A stretch of DNA of 34,584 nt from Salinivenus sp. (GTDB lineage Bacteria; Bacteroidota; Rhodothermia; Rhodothermales; Salinibacteraceae): NCBI GenBank assembly GCA_018609755.1, contig JAHENZ010000124.1:1-34584 (forward strand). Reading direction: 5' to 3'. Each line of letters starts with the position of its first letter. Positions within the stretch are counted from its first letter, which is position 1. This document shows positions 23,161-30,771 of the stretch, one piece after another. A program made the translations under genes and the position numbers. Under the pieces are notes generated by a model. It saw only the letters and a program-made list of their open reading frames with translations, made no database searches and had not been told where the DNA came from.

Positions 23161-24069
23161 ATGCGTCCTGCTCTTCTTACATTCCTGTTGAGTGTCGTGC
23201 TCGTGCTTTCGGGCTGCGAGACCTCGGTGGATCCGATTGTGGGGACCGAGAAGGCGTTTTCCCTCTACGGGGTGCTTCAGCCGCGGGCGGACACACAGTG
23301 GGTACGGGTCTATCCCATAAAAGAACAATTGAGGCCCACTCCGCCGGACTCTCTCGACGTCACCTTCAGGTCGACCGAGCTGGAGCGAGGGCGGAGCACT
23401 GTTTGGCACGATTCGCTGATTCGGGAGGACGACGGCCGTTATGCACACGTGTACTGGAGCCGCACCCCCATTGCGTACGAGCGTACCTATCGGTTAGAGG
23501 TCACGGAGAGCGGGGGGACTACCCGGGTAGAGGTTCCTGTGCCCGAACCCGCGGGACTTGCCCTTCGCGAGCCTCAGGCGGAGGCGGCGCCCGTGATTGT
23601 GCCCGTGCACGTCACCCGTAGCGTGCCGCGCCTCATCAACTTGGAGGTGGAGTACTACGTGCAGTACGACCGAGCGGAAAACGTAGCAGGAAATGACCCA
23701 CCGACGGCCCGTCTCCGCGTGTCGTACGATGGGGCGCAGGGGCAGATCGACGGAGGATGGGTGGTGCCCGTCGATTTGAGCGAGGACTTCCAGGTGCTCC
23801 GCGAGCGGCTCGTCAATGCGGATCTGTGGAATTCTTCCGTCGGCCTCGTGATGCGGAATATGACGCTCCGCCTGGAGGTCGTGAACGAGGCATGGAATCC
23901 GCCCGGAGGCGAATTCGACCCCAACGTGCTGGTTGAGCCCGGGGCGATGTCGAACGTGAGAAATGGATTTGGATTTGTGGGGGCGGGATATCAACTCAAG
24001 AAACAGTGGACCCCATCGGTTGAGGTTCTCGAAAAGGCCGGCTGGACGAATCCTGCCGATCTCTATTAA
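23161..24069 (+). CDS. DUF4249-like outer-membrane or periplasmic lipoprotein
   Basis: This is a 302-residue lipoprotein: signal LLTFLLSVVLVLSGC with lipobox Cys19 (VLSGC). The body is beta-rich with an opening typical of the DUF4249 group (KAFSLYGVLQPRADTQWVRVYP), then VTFRSTELERG, TYRLEVTESGG and a C-terminal GFGFVGAGY-type segment. In Bacteroidota, DUF4249 proteins are commonly encoded right after a TonB receptor and are presumed to be accessory lipoproteins; their ligands are unknown. The 12-bp spacing to the receptor fits that arrangement. Family assignment is by pattern only and would need a profile search. Confidence 0.72.
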   Translation: MRPALLTFLLSVVLVLSGCETSVDPIVGTEKAFSLYGVLQPRADTQWVRVYPIKEQLRPTPPDSLDVTFRSTELERGRSTVWHDSLIREDDGRYAHVYWSRTPIAYERTYRLEVTESGGTTRVEVPVPEPAGLALREPQAEAAPVIVPVHVTRSVPRLINLEVEYYVQYDRAENVAGNDPPTARLRVSYDGAQGQIDGGWVVPVDLSEDFQVLRERLVNADLWNSSVGLVMRNMTLRLEVVNEAWNPPGGEFDPNVLVEPGAMSNVRNGFGFVGAGYQLKKQWTPSVEVLEKAGWTNPADLY

Positions 24070-24434
24070 GGGGTCGGGGGTACTGGAGTACGTCCCTCGG
24101 TCGTCCTGAAGGATGAAGAACCTTTAGTAGAGCCTAACCCATGTCGCTCTAGGACATCTGAGATGTCCAGGCCTGACTCCGGCAATCTAGAGTGTCGAGC
24201 CCATCCGACGGTCGCTGGGATCTGTTTTTGTCGATTGGATGGGCTCCAAATCAGGTTTGGAGCGACAAACCATAATGCTTTTGTCTCGGCTTTGCAGCGG
24301 TTTTGTTAGACCTTCTAACATCGTCAGTCGGTTTCCGACTTCTTGTGACTATAAAAGTATGGACGTATGTAGGTGTCACCTCCACACCTACACACGTCCA
24401 CACACATCTCCCAACGACGTTTGCGGAGTTGATT
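24070..24434. other. Convergent intergenic region, 365 bp, packed with hairpins
   Basis: No gene is visible. Besides the terminator-like hairpin at 24361-24399 the spacer has four further inverted repeats: GGACATCT/AGATGTCC around one base (24152-24168), flanked by CTCTAG and CTAGAG (24147-24152 and 24187-24192); AGCCCATCC/GGATGGGCT (24198-24206 and 24237-24245); GCTCCAAA/TTTGGAGC (24243-24250 and 24256-24263); and TGTTAGA/TCTAACA (24304-24310 and 24314-24320). The first three might end transcription of the eight-gene block or form a structured RNA. Confidence 0.55.
24361..24399 (-). terminator. Probable terminator of the minus-strand Gfo/Idh/MocA gene
   Basis: Sixteen-base arms (24361-24376 and 24384-24399) pair at 15 positions around a 7-nt loop. 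Read on the minus strand the hairpin comes about 36 nt after the stop at 24435 and is followed by ATACTTTTAT (24360-24351), a short T-run. This is the best intrinsic terminator candidate in the window. Confidence 0.7.
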
Positions 24435-25826
24435 TTACTTCTGTACTGCCGCTCCAATCACGTCCTGTATCTCACTGAGCGCCCACGGATCGCGAGGATT
24501 CTGGCGGGCGAGGTACTGATTGGCCTCCTCGATATTCGTCACGCGGCCCGCGTCTCCGTCCCACTGAATCTTTCGATTGCCGGCGCGGAGGGAGACGATG
24601 CCGAGCAGCATCGCTTCCGTGAGACGGGTGGCGTACTCGAAGTCGGACGTGGCCTCTTCCTGTCCCTTGATTGCCCGCACCCAGTTCATTTCGTGGTTTT
24701 CGTCTTGCACGCGCTCGAACATCTGGGACGGCGTATCCGTCTGCTCGGCCTTCTCGACCGGGAAGAGCTGAGGATTGCTGCCGTAGGTCTCGTGCATGAG
24801 GTAGCCGTCGCTCCCGACGAAGAGAACCCCACCTGCCGGGTTGAGGGGCTCGTCTTTGGGAATGGCATCGGGACGCTCCGGCATCAGTCCGCCGTCGTAC
24901 CAGGTCATCTGAACCGGCGGCTGTTCTCCCCGCTCCGGGAAGTTGTAGTGCGTCATGGTGGCCTGGGGCCAGCTCTGCCCATTGAAGGCCGTAGAGCGCG
25001 TCTGGACCGAGGTCGGCGCGCCCAGCTCCAGCGCCCAGAAGGGGTGGTCCACCAGGTGGGCACCCATGTCGCCCAGGGCACCGGTGCCCCATTCGACCCA
25101 GCCCCGCCAGCTGAACGGGTGGAAGTCCTCGTGGTACGGCTCCTCGGGCGCCGGGCCGAGAAAGAGGTCCCACTGCAGCTTATCGGGCACGCGCTGGACC
25201 TCCTCGGGCATCTCGATGCCCTGCGGCCAGATGGGGCGGTTGGTCCACACGTGGATCCTTCTCACCTCGCCGATCACGCCGCTACGCACGTACTCGTTTA
25301 CCAGGCGGGCGTCGTTGCTGGAGTGGCCCTGGTTGCCCATTTGGGTCACCACGTCGGTCTCTTCGGCCAACTGGCGCAGGTAGCGGGCCTCGCCCACCGA
25401 CCACGTCAGCGGCTTTTGGGTATACACGTGCAGGCCACGCTGCATGGCGTCGGCCGTGATTTTGGCGTGGGTGTGGTCGGGCGTGGCGACGATGACACCG
25501 TCGATCTCATCGCCCATTTCGTCGAACATCCGCCGGTAGTCGTAATACGTCGCGGCGTCGGGATATTCCTCGAAGACGTCGGATGCGTAGTTGTGATCCA
25601 CGTCGGCGAGCGCCACGACATTTTCGGTGTCCGCCAGGTTGTTGAGGTTGGCTTCGCCGATTCCACCTACGCCCACGCAGGCAATGTTGAGCGTGTCGCT
25701 GGGGGCCTGATGATTCGAGCCGCCCAGTACGTGGCGGGGAACCACCAGGGGCGCGGCGAAGGCCGCCGCGCCGGCTGCGGCCGTTTTGCTGAGGAACGAA
25801 CGTCGGGAAAGAGTACTGTCAGACAT
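24435..25826 (-). CDS. Tat-exported Gfo/Idh/MocA family oxidoreductase
   Basis: The protein has 463 residues with a twin-arginine signal at residues 7-14 (SRRSFLSK), followed by the hydrophobic AAAGAAAFAAPLVV; export of a folded, cofactor-loaded enzyme is implied. The Rossmann fold begins at about residue 46 (LNIACVGVGGIGEANL), with VALADVD as the second strand and the family motif as QKPLTWSV. The C-terminal domain contains GALGDMGAHLVDHPFW, with conserved Asp and His typical of the dehydrogenase site. Tat-exported members are common in Bacteroidota and Planctomycetota and act on sugar-like substrates, usually unidentified. The gene ends convergent with the eight-gene envelope block and follows the esterase gene on the same strand by 74 bp. 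Confidence 0.93.
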   Translation of the reverse strand: MSDSTLSRRSFLSKTAAAGAAAFAAPLVVPRHVLGGSNHQAPSDTLNIACVGVGGIGEANLNNLADTENVVALADVDHNYASDVFEEYPDAATYYDYRRMFDEMGDEIDGVIVATPDHTHAKITADAMQRGLHVYTQKPLTWSVGEARYLRQLAEETDVVTQMGNQGHSSNDARLVNEYVRSGVIGEVRRIHVWTNRPIWPQGIEMPEEVQRVPDKLQWDLFLGPAPEEPYHEDFHPFSWRGWVEWGTGALGDMGAHLVDHPFWALELGAPTSVQTRSTAFNGQSWPQATMTHYNFPERGEQPPVQMTWYDGGLMPERPDAIPKDEPLNPAGGVLFVGSDGYLMHETYGSNPQLFPVEKAEQTDTPSQMFERVQDENHEMNWVRAIKGQEEATSDFEYATRLTEAMLLGIVSLRAGNRKIQWDGDAGRVTNIEEANQYLARQNPRDPWALSEIQDVIGAAVQK

Positions 25827-25900
25827 AAAGGTTGGTGGGTTTTTGTAAACGCTTCCAGATGGTCGAAAGAACGTTGAGCCGCCTTGTGTTCTGCTGGCGA

Positions 25901-27499
25901 TTACTCCGTCGCCACCGCATCGAGGAACAGATAGCGGTCTCGGTGACGGGCCGGTTCAGCCTCTGGCGTGGCATTCAGCCGCAGGACCATCGCTTCCTCC
26001 TCGGTACCGGCGTTCGGCCAGGCTGGAAGGCGATCACCGTTCGGGTCACCGGTTTTGATGAAGTTGGCGAAGTAGCCTTTCATGTGCCTCGACACCGTCC
26101 GATCCTCCGGCGTCCAGGCGTAGATGTCGTTCGTGTCGAGGTTGCCGAGGGCATATTCGATTTCGGCGGAGTGGACCGCGCCGCGAGGGGGCGTCATGCG
26201 CCCGGCGTTTTCGTTCGTGCCGGCGAGGCCCGGCACGTCATTCCCCTTGCCGGGCTTCATCGGGGGGCGCGGATGGGTGTAGAAGTAGCGGTATACCGGA
26301 CGGTCGGTCTGCCGGTGCAAATCGCTCCACTTCCAGGTGGCATATCCGATAAAGCGGTCGCTCGCCAGATCCGTGCCGGCCTGGATGACCTCCTCCCAGG
26401 TGGTGGCCGGATAAAGGTCGAGCGCACGGTCGGCCCGGTCGCCGTAGAGGTCCCGAACCGCGGACGCGTAGACGTCCGGTGTGGGCGGATCGTCGCCGAT
26501 GATCGCCCGGTAATCGCTTTCCTTCGAGTTCCACCCGACGAGGAGGGGGACGCGGGCCTGCTCGCCTGCAGCATACACCTCCGCCGGCGGCTGTTGGAAA
26601 AAGTGACCGTCCACCGTAGCGCTAAAACGGGGCGCGCTCGACTTGGCGGCGAGTTCCAGCAGTCGCGACGACGACAGGGCCCGCAGGTCCGAGAGCGAAT
26701 TGGCCTCAATCTGATCGGCAAAGCGACGGCCCGTCTTCTCCGCTTCAGAGAGTGGGGACGGGGGAAAGCTCCCGAGGACGGCGCCGCTTTCCCCGATCGC
26801 TTGCGCGAACCGTCCCTTCGAGACCGGCGAGGCCATGTGTGCGCTCACGGACATCGAGCCGGCCGACTCGCCGCCGATGGTGACGCGGGTCGGATCGCCG
26901 CCAAACGCCGCGATGTTGCTCTGCACCCACTGGAGGGCGTGCGTCTGGTCCAGCAGGCCGTAGTTGCCGGAGGCGTTCTCGGACGACTCGGCGGTGAGGG
27001 CGGGATGTGCCATGAAGCCGAACACGCCGAGCCGGTAGTTGAGCGTCACCACGACAATGTCCTCCCGTGCCATGCTCGCGCCGTCGTAGCGTGGTTCCGA
27101 GCCGTCGCCCGCGATAAACCCGCCGCCGTAGAAGTAGACGAGGACCGGCAGTTCCCCCTCTTGGGCATCGGCGGGCGCCCAGACGTTGAGGTAGAGGCAG
27201 TCCTCGCTCATGCCCGCACTCCGGAAAATCATGTCGCCGTAGGGGCGCGGTTGCATGCACCGCGGGCCGAAGCGCGTGGCCGAGCGCACGCCGTCCCATG
27301 CGTCGGTAGGCTGGGGAGGACGCCAGCGGCGGTCTCCGACCGGGGGCTTGGCGTAGGGAATGCCTTTGAATACCTGCACGTTGCCGTCCAGCGTCGTTCC
27401 CTCGACCTGTCCCTTCGTGGTTTCTACAATCTGGGCGTGCGATGTCGAGAGGGAAAGCAGCACGACGAACAGGACGAGCGGAACGGAGAAGAACCGCAT
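25901..27499 (-). CDS. Exported type-B carboxylesterase
   Basis: The protein has 532 residues from the ATG at 27499, chosen because the signal peptide starts there (MRFFSVPLVLFVVLLSLS, cleavage near SHAQ); an upstream ATG at 27538 is in frame but adds a Pro/Arg-rich stretch. The alpha/beta-hydrolase fold shows the family's opening (FKGIPYAKPPVGDRRWRPPQ), SEDCLYLNVWAP, the oxyanion region YFYGGGF, the nucleophile Ser in GGESAGSMS, the acid in GWNSKESDYR and the catalytic His in VHSAEIEYALGN. It should hydrolyse carboxylic esters in the periplasm or outside, for instance acyl or acetyl groups on sugars or aromatic esters; the substrate cannot be told. The downstream Gfo/Idh/MocA gene is probably in the same transcript. 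Confidence 0.94.
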   Translation of the reverse strand: MRFFSVPLVLFVVLLSLSTSHAQIVETTKGQVEGTTLDGNVQVFKGIPYAKPPVGDRRWRPPQPTDAWDGVRSATRFGPRCMQPRPYGDMIFRSAGMSEDCLYLNVWAPADAQEGELPVLVYFYGGGFIAGDGSEPRYDGASMAREDIVVVTLNYRLGVFGFMAHPALTAESSENASGNYGLLDQTHALQWVQSNIAAFGGDPTRVTIGGESAGSMSVSAHMASPVSKGRFAQAIGESGAVLGSFPPSPLSEAEKTGRRFADQIEANSLSDLRALSSSRLLELAAKSSAPRFSATVDGHFFQQPPAEVYAAGEQARVPLLVGWNSKESDYRAIIGDDPPTPDVYASAVRDLYGDRADRALDLYPATTWEEVIQAGTDLASDRFIGYATWKWSDLHRQTDRPVYRYFYTHPRPPMKPGKGNDVPGLAGTNENAGRMTPPRGAVHSAEIEYALGNLDTNDIYAWTPEDRTVSRHMKGYFANFIKTGDPNGDRLPAWPNAGTEEEAMVLRLNATPEAEPARHRDRYLFLDAVATE

Positions 27500-27644
27500 T
27501 GAGCGAGCCGGGCGAATGGGCGGGCAACGTGTCTCCACAGGGTAACGACCCGCTCGGGAATATCCAAGGGCGAACGTTGGGCGTGGGAGCGCGGGGGCAA
27601 GGGAGTCGAGCGAACCATGTACGCTCAGATGCCACGTTCCTCAG

Positions 27645-28517
27645 CTATTCGAAGGATGTCAGGGTTCGTTCGACCGAGCCGGCGTATCCTGCACCGAAGA
27701 GGTTGAGGTGGTTGATGAGGTGGTACAGGTTGTAAATGTCACGGCGCGTCTCGTACCCGGGCTCTAGTGCCCATGCGTCCCGGTAGACATCGTAGAAGCG
27801 GTCCTGAAATCCCCCGAAAAGCTCCGTCATGGCGAGGTCGGCCTCCCGGTGGCCGTAGTACGTGGCCGGGTCGAAAATGGCGGGTTCGCCCACCGCGGTC
27901 ACCATAAAGTTGCCTTTCCACAGGTCGCCGTGCAGCACGGACGGATCCGGCGTCTGCGGCAGAAGCTCGGGCAGTCGCCGGTACAGCGCCTCCAGCGGAC
28001 GATTCCAGTCCGATTGCCACCGGCCGCGGTCCCGCGCCATCTGGACCTGCGGCTCCAGCCGCTCCGAGCGGAAAAAGGCCGGCCACTCGTCCATCCACTC
28101 GTTCGATTGGGGAGACTGGCCGATGAAGTTGTTACGGTCGAATCCGTATTCATCGGCGGTGTGTCGATGCAACTCGGCCAGCCCTTCGCCGAACCGCTCC
28201 CAAAAGCGCCGGCCCTTGCGTCCGGAGTTGATCCACTCCATCACGAGAAAGCCGGGATGGTCGTCCGTCGGGGACGCGATTTCGAGGACGGAGGGCACCG
28301 TAAGTGGACTGTCGGCTTCGTCGAGGGCGTCGAGGCCCGCCGCCTCCGCCGGGAAGGTTCGGGCCACGTCCTCGTCGCCGTACTTCAGGAAAAAGGGCGC
28401 CCCGTCCGTCTCGACCCGGCAGGCGTTGGCGATGCATCCACCCCCGACGGCCGCGACGCTCTCAATCGTCACGTCGAGCCGGTCTTCAAGCGTCTCACGA
28501 AGAGAATCAGGGATCAT
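27645..28517 (-). CDS. Fructosamine/ketosamine-3-kinase family protein
   Basis: The protein has 290 residues, the usual length for the family. The nucleotide-binding part shows VGGGCIANACRVE and FFLKYGDED with the ATP-contacting Lys. The catalytic loop is VLHGDLWKGNF, and the metal-binding Asp follows in AIFDPATYYGHREADLAM. The N-terminus, MIPDSLRETLEDRL, fits an ATG at 28517. The fold is that of aminoglycoside-phosphotransferase-like kinases. Characterised bacterial members mostly phosphorylate ribulosamines or erythrulosamines, making the sugar adduct unstable so that the amine is freed. The low-molecular-weight phosphatase gene lies 69 bp upstream on the same strand, matching a recurrent deglycation gene pair. 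Confidence 0.92.
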   Translation of the reverse strand: MIPDSLRETLEDRLDVTIESVAAVGGGCIANACRVETDGAPFFLKYGDEDVARTFPAEAAGLDALDEADSPLTVPSVLEIASPTDDHPGFLVMEWINSGRKGRRFWERFGEGLAELHRHTADEYGFDRNNFIGQSPQSNEWMDEWPAFFRSERLEPQVQMARDRGRWQSDWNRPLEALYRRLPELLPQTPDPSVLHGDLWKGNFMVTAVGEPAIFDPATYYGHREADLAMTELFGGFQDRFYDVYRDAWALEPGYETRRDIYNLYHLINHLNLFGAGYAGSVERTLTSFE

Positions 28518-28586
28518 CGTTCGAGCGTGAGAGAGTGGGTGCGTGGGCGTGAAGAGAGGAAGAGGGTCTGGAGACGTGCTTGCTCC

Positions 28587-29123
28587 TTACCCCCGCTCTC
28601 CCGCGCTCCCGCTCTCTACCTCATCCAGATGCTCCGCGAGCCCGTGCTCCTCCACCAGACGGTGCAGGATGGCGTCCGACGTGCGGTTCACGATGTCGTA
28701 GACATTCTCGAAGCCTTCCCGCCCGCCGTGGTACGGGTCCGGCACTTGGTAGTCGTCCGGCTCCGGATCGAATTCTCGGAAGAGCCGCACCTTGCCGCCG
28801 TACTCGTCGTTCTCGTCGAGGTGGAGGACGTCGTTCAGATTGCTCTTGTCCATCACGAAGATGTGATCGAACGTCTCCAGGTCTTCTGCCTGAAATTGAG
28901 ACGAGCGGTGATCCTCCAGAGAGTGCCCATTACGCTTTGCCGTTTTCCGCATGCGCTGATCGGCCGGGTCGCCAATGTGGTAATTGCTAGTGCCGGAGGA
29001 CGCGATCTCGAAGTGCTCCGAGAGGCCGTTCGTCTCCACCTTGTCGCGGAAGACGGCTTTCGCAAGGGGGCTCCGGCAGATGTTGCCGAGGCATACGAAC
29101 TGGATGCGGATGGGATCGGGCAT
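28587..29123 (-). CDS. Low-molecular-weight protein-tyrosine-phosphatase family protein
   Basis: The protein has 178 residues. The phosphate-binding loop CLGNICRS is at Cys11-Ser18, with nucleophile Cys11 and Arg17. The general-acid Asp lies in VPDPYHGG (about residue 140). FVMDKSNLNDV is the conserved central strand. All catalytic residues are present. The family dephosphorylates phosphotyrosine, and characterised bacterial relatives encoded next to fructosamine-kinase homologues also act on ribulosamine 5-phosphates. Here the gene directly precedes such a kinase on the same strand, so a deglycation role is as likely as tyrosine dephosphorylation. The C-terminus is slightly extended (EVESGSAGERG). 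Confidence 0.94.
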   Translation of the reverse strand: MPDPIRIQFVCLGNICRSPLAKAVFRDKVETNGLSEHFEIASSGTSNYHIGDPADQRMRKTAKRNGHSLEDHRSSQFQAEDLETFDHIFVMDKSNLNDVLHLDENDEYGGKVRLFREFDPEPDDYQVPDPYHGGREGFENVYDIVNRTSDAILHRLVEEHGLAEHLDEVESGSAGERG

Positions 29124-29529
29124 GGGGATCGAAGGAATGGTGCATGGAGAATACGGAGCGTGAACCGGCGCTCGTACCGATCCGTGAGGGCCCGAATCGG
29201 GCTACGAATGGCGCGGTCCTCTGCGATCGAGGAAAGCGAAGTACACATTTTCCCACGAATCGATAACGCAGAGGAGCGGGGGGTGTGCCGGAGACGAACG
29301 GTCCTTTCAAGAAGGTCTCACGCAGGGATGAATCTAAGTGCGATCAAGAGCAAGGTTTGGGAAATGTCGCGAGGTGCACCTCGCGACGGGCTTTTCCTGC
29401 AGGCTGAGGTATGTAAATGCACCGTCCATAATCCCCAAGTTATCACTTGAAGTCACTTAGGGCCTGTTGCAACTCCTACGGGAATCAGTGAGGTTGGTAA
29501 ATGCTCTCAATAACAATCCCCTTTGCGTG
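29124..29529. other. Divergent intergenic region, 406 bp, between the phosphatase gene and xseA
   Basis: It should contain the promoters for the minus-strand phosphatase-kinase pair and for plus-strand xseA. The striking element is the perfect palindrome at 29366-29387. The short repeats TCACTT at 29446-29451 and 29455-29460 lie just upstream of GGCCTGTTGCAA. No coding frame with convincing character was seen. Confidence 0.5.
29366..29387. repeat. Perfect 22-bp palindrome, hairpin or operator
   Basis: The arms GTCGCGAGG (29366-29374) and CCTCGCGAC (29379-29387) flank TGCA, so the full 22 bases are their own reverse complement. On the plus strand GGGCTTTTCC follows directly, which looks like a rho-independent terminator with a short T-run. 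No plus-strand gene ends upstream of it, however, so it may instead end a small RNA or leader, or bind a dimeric regulator. Confidence 0.55.
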
Positions 29530-30771
29530 ATGGCTTCCGCTTCCGACAGCGAATCTGTCCTCAGCGTCACCGAGCTCACCCGCGGCCTCAGCGACCTCGT
29601 CGAACGCGAGTACGACGACGTGTGGGTGGAAGGAGAGCTGTCCAACTTTACCCGGGCGGCGTCGGGCCACTGCTACTTTACGCTGAAGGATGCGGACGCC
29701 CAGATCCGGTGCGTGATGTGGAAGTACCTCACGCAGTACGTGTACTTTGAGCCGGAGGAGGGGATGCAGGTGCGGGTGAACGGCCACGCCTCGGTCTACG
29801 AGCGGCGGGGCGACCTGCAAATCATGGCGCAGGCGATGCGGCAAGCGGGGAAGGGGGCGCAGCAGGAGGCCTACGAGCAGCTCAAGCAGAAGCTACAGGC
29901 CGAGGGGCTCTTTGACCGCGAACGCAAGAAAGCCCTCCCCGCGTTTCCTGAGAAAATTGGGGTCGTGACGTCCGGTGAAGGAGCGGCACTTCAGGACATC
30001 CTGTCGGTGCTGGAGCGGCGCTTTCCGCCGGCACAGGTGGTGCTGTGCCCCGTGCCCGTACAGGGCCTCGACGCCCCCCAGGCCATCGCCGACGCGATTG
30101 CGGCCTTCAACGATCTTCCGGCGGACGACGACCAGCGGCCCGACCTGATCATCACGGGGCGCGGGGGCGGCTCGACGGAGGACCTGTGGGCGTTCAACGA
30201 AGAGGTGGTGGCGCGGGCCATCGCGGCGTCCGACCTGCCGGTGGTGAGCGCGGTGGGGCACGAGAGTGACACCTCCATAGCGGACTTCGTGGCCGACGAG
30301 CGGGCCGCCACGCCGTCCATGGCCGCGGAAATCGTGGTGCCGGACCGGCGGGACGTAGCCGCCCGCGTGCGGGACCTTCACGACCGGCTCCACGACCGCG
30401 TGACGCGTCAGCTGCAGGACGCCCGGCAGCGCATCGACGCGCTCGTGTCCTCCCGCGCCTTCCATTCGCCTGTCCGACGTCTCGAACAACACCGCCAGCA
30501 CCTCGACGCTCTCGTCGAACGCTTGGAGCGCAGTGGCGATCGTATCACGGAGCAGGCGCGTGCCCGCCTCGATCAGCTCCGCAGCCGCCTGCAGGCCCTC
30601 GATCCCGAGCAGCCGCTCCGCCGCGGCTACGCCTACCCCACACGCGACGGCGCTCCGGTGCCCTCCGCCGAGGCGCTGGAGGAGGGCGATCTGCTTCGGC
30701 TCCGGTTCCACGACGGCAACCGGGCGGCGGAGGTACGTCCGGACGCGGATGAACGAGACGAGGAATCGTGA
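29530..30771 (+). CDS. xseA: Exodeoxyribonuclease VII large subunit
   Basis: The protein has 413 residues from the ATG at 29530 (MASASDSESVLSVTELTRGL); the open frame begins 21 codons earlier without family similarity. The OB-fold N-terminus is visible (VWVEGELSNFTRAASGHCYF, VRVNGHASVYERRGDLQI, about 30-95). The catalytic domain follows, with IGVVTSGEGAALQDI, ITGRGGGSTEDLWAFN and VSAVGHESDTSIADFVAD. Then comes a charged helical region (about 270-370; many Arg, Gln and Asp) that binds the small subunit, and the C-terminal segment LRRGYAYPTRDG. With XseB it degrades single-stranded DNA to oligonucleotides during repair. No xseB is seen directly downstream, where it often lies; the next gene overlaps the end of xseA by 23 bp. 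Confidence 0.95.
   Translation: MASASDSESVLSVTELTRGLSDLVEREYDDVWVEGELSNFTRAASGHCYFTLKDADAQIRCVMWKYLTQYVYFEPEEGMQVRVNGHASVYERRGDLQIMAQAMRQAGKGAQQEAYEQLKQKLQAEGLFDRERKKALPAFPEKIGVVTSGEGAALQDILSVLERRFPPAQVVLCPVPVQGLDAPQAIADAIAAFNDLPADDDQRPDLIITGRGGGSTEDLWAFNEEVVARAIAASDLPVVSAVGHESDTSIADFVADERAATPSMAAEIVVPDRRDVAARVRDLHDRLHDRVTRQLQDARQRIDALVSSRAFHSPVRRLEQHRQHLDALVERLERSGDRITEQARARLDQLRSRLQALDPEQPLRRGYAYPTRDGAPVPSAEALEEGDLLRLRFHDGNRAAEVRPDADERDEES

Noticed and set aside
24303-25877. Plus-strand open frame of 524 residues opposite the Tat oxidoreductase gene
   Set aside because: The minus strand encodes a full Gfo/Idh/MocA protein with a Tat signal; the plus-strand translation has no recognisable domain.
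25832-27502. Plus-strand open frame of 556 residues opposite the carboxylesterase gene
   Set aside because: The esterase catalytic triad and signal peptide are on the minus strand; the plus-strand translation is a Val/Arg/Gly-rich shadow.
29460-29475. GGCCTGTTGCAA-type sequence resembling insertion-sequence ends
   Set aside because: No matching inverted copy, transposase fragment or target duplication was seen nearby, so a relic cannot be supported.
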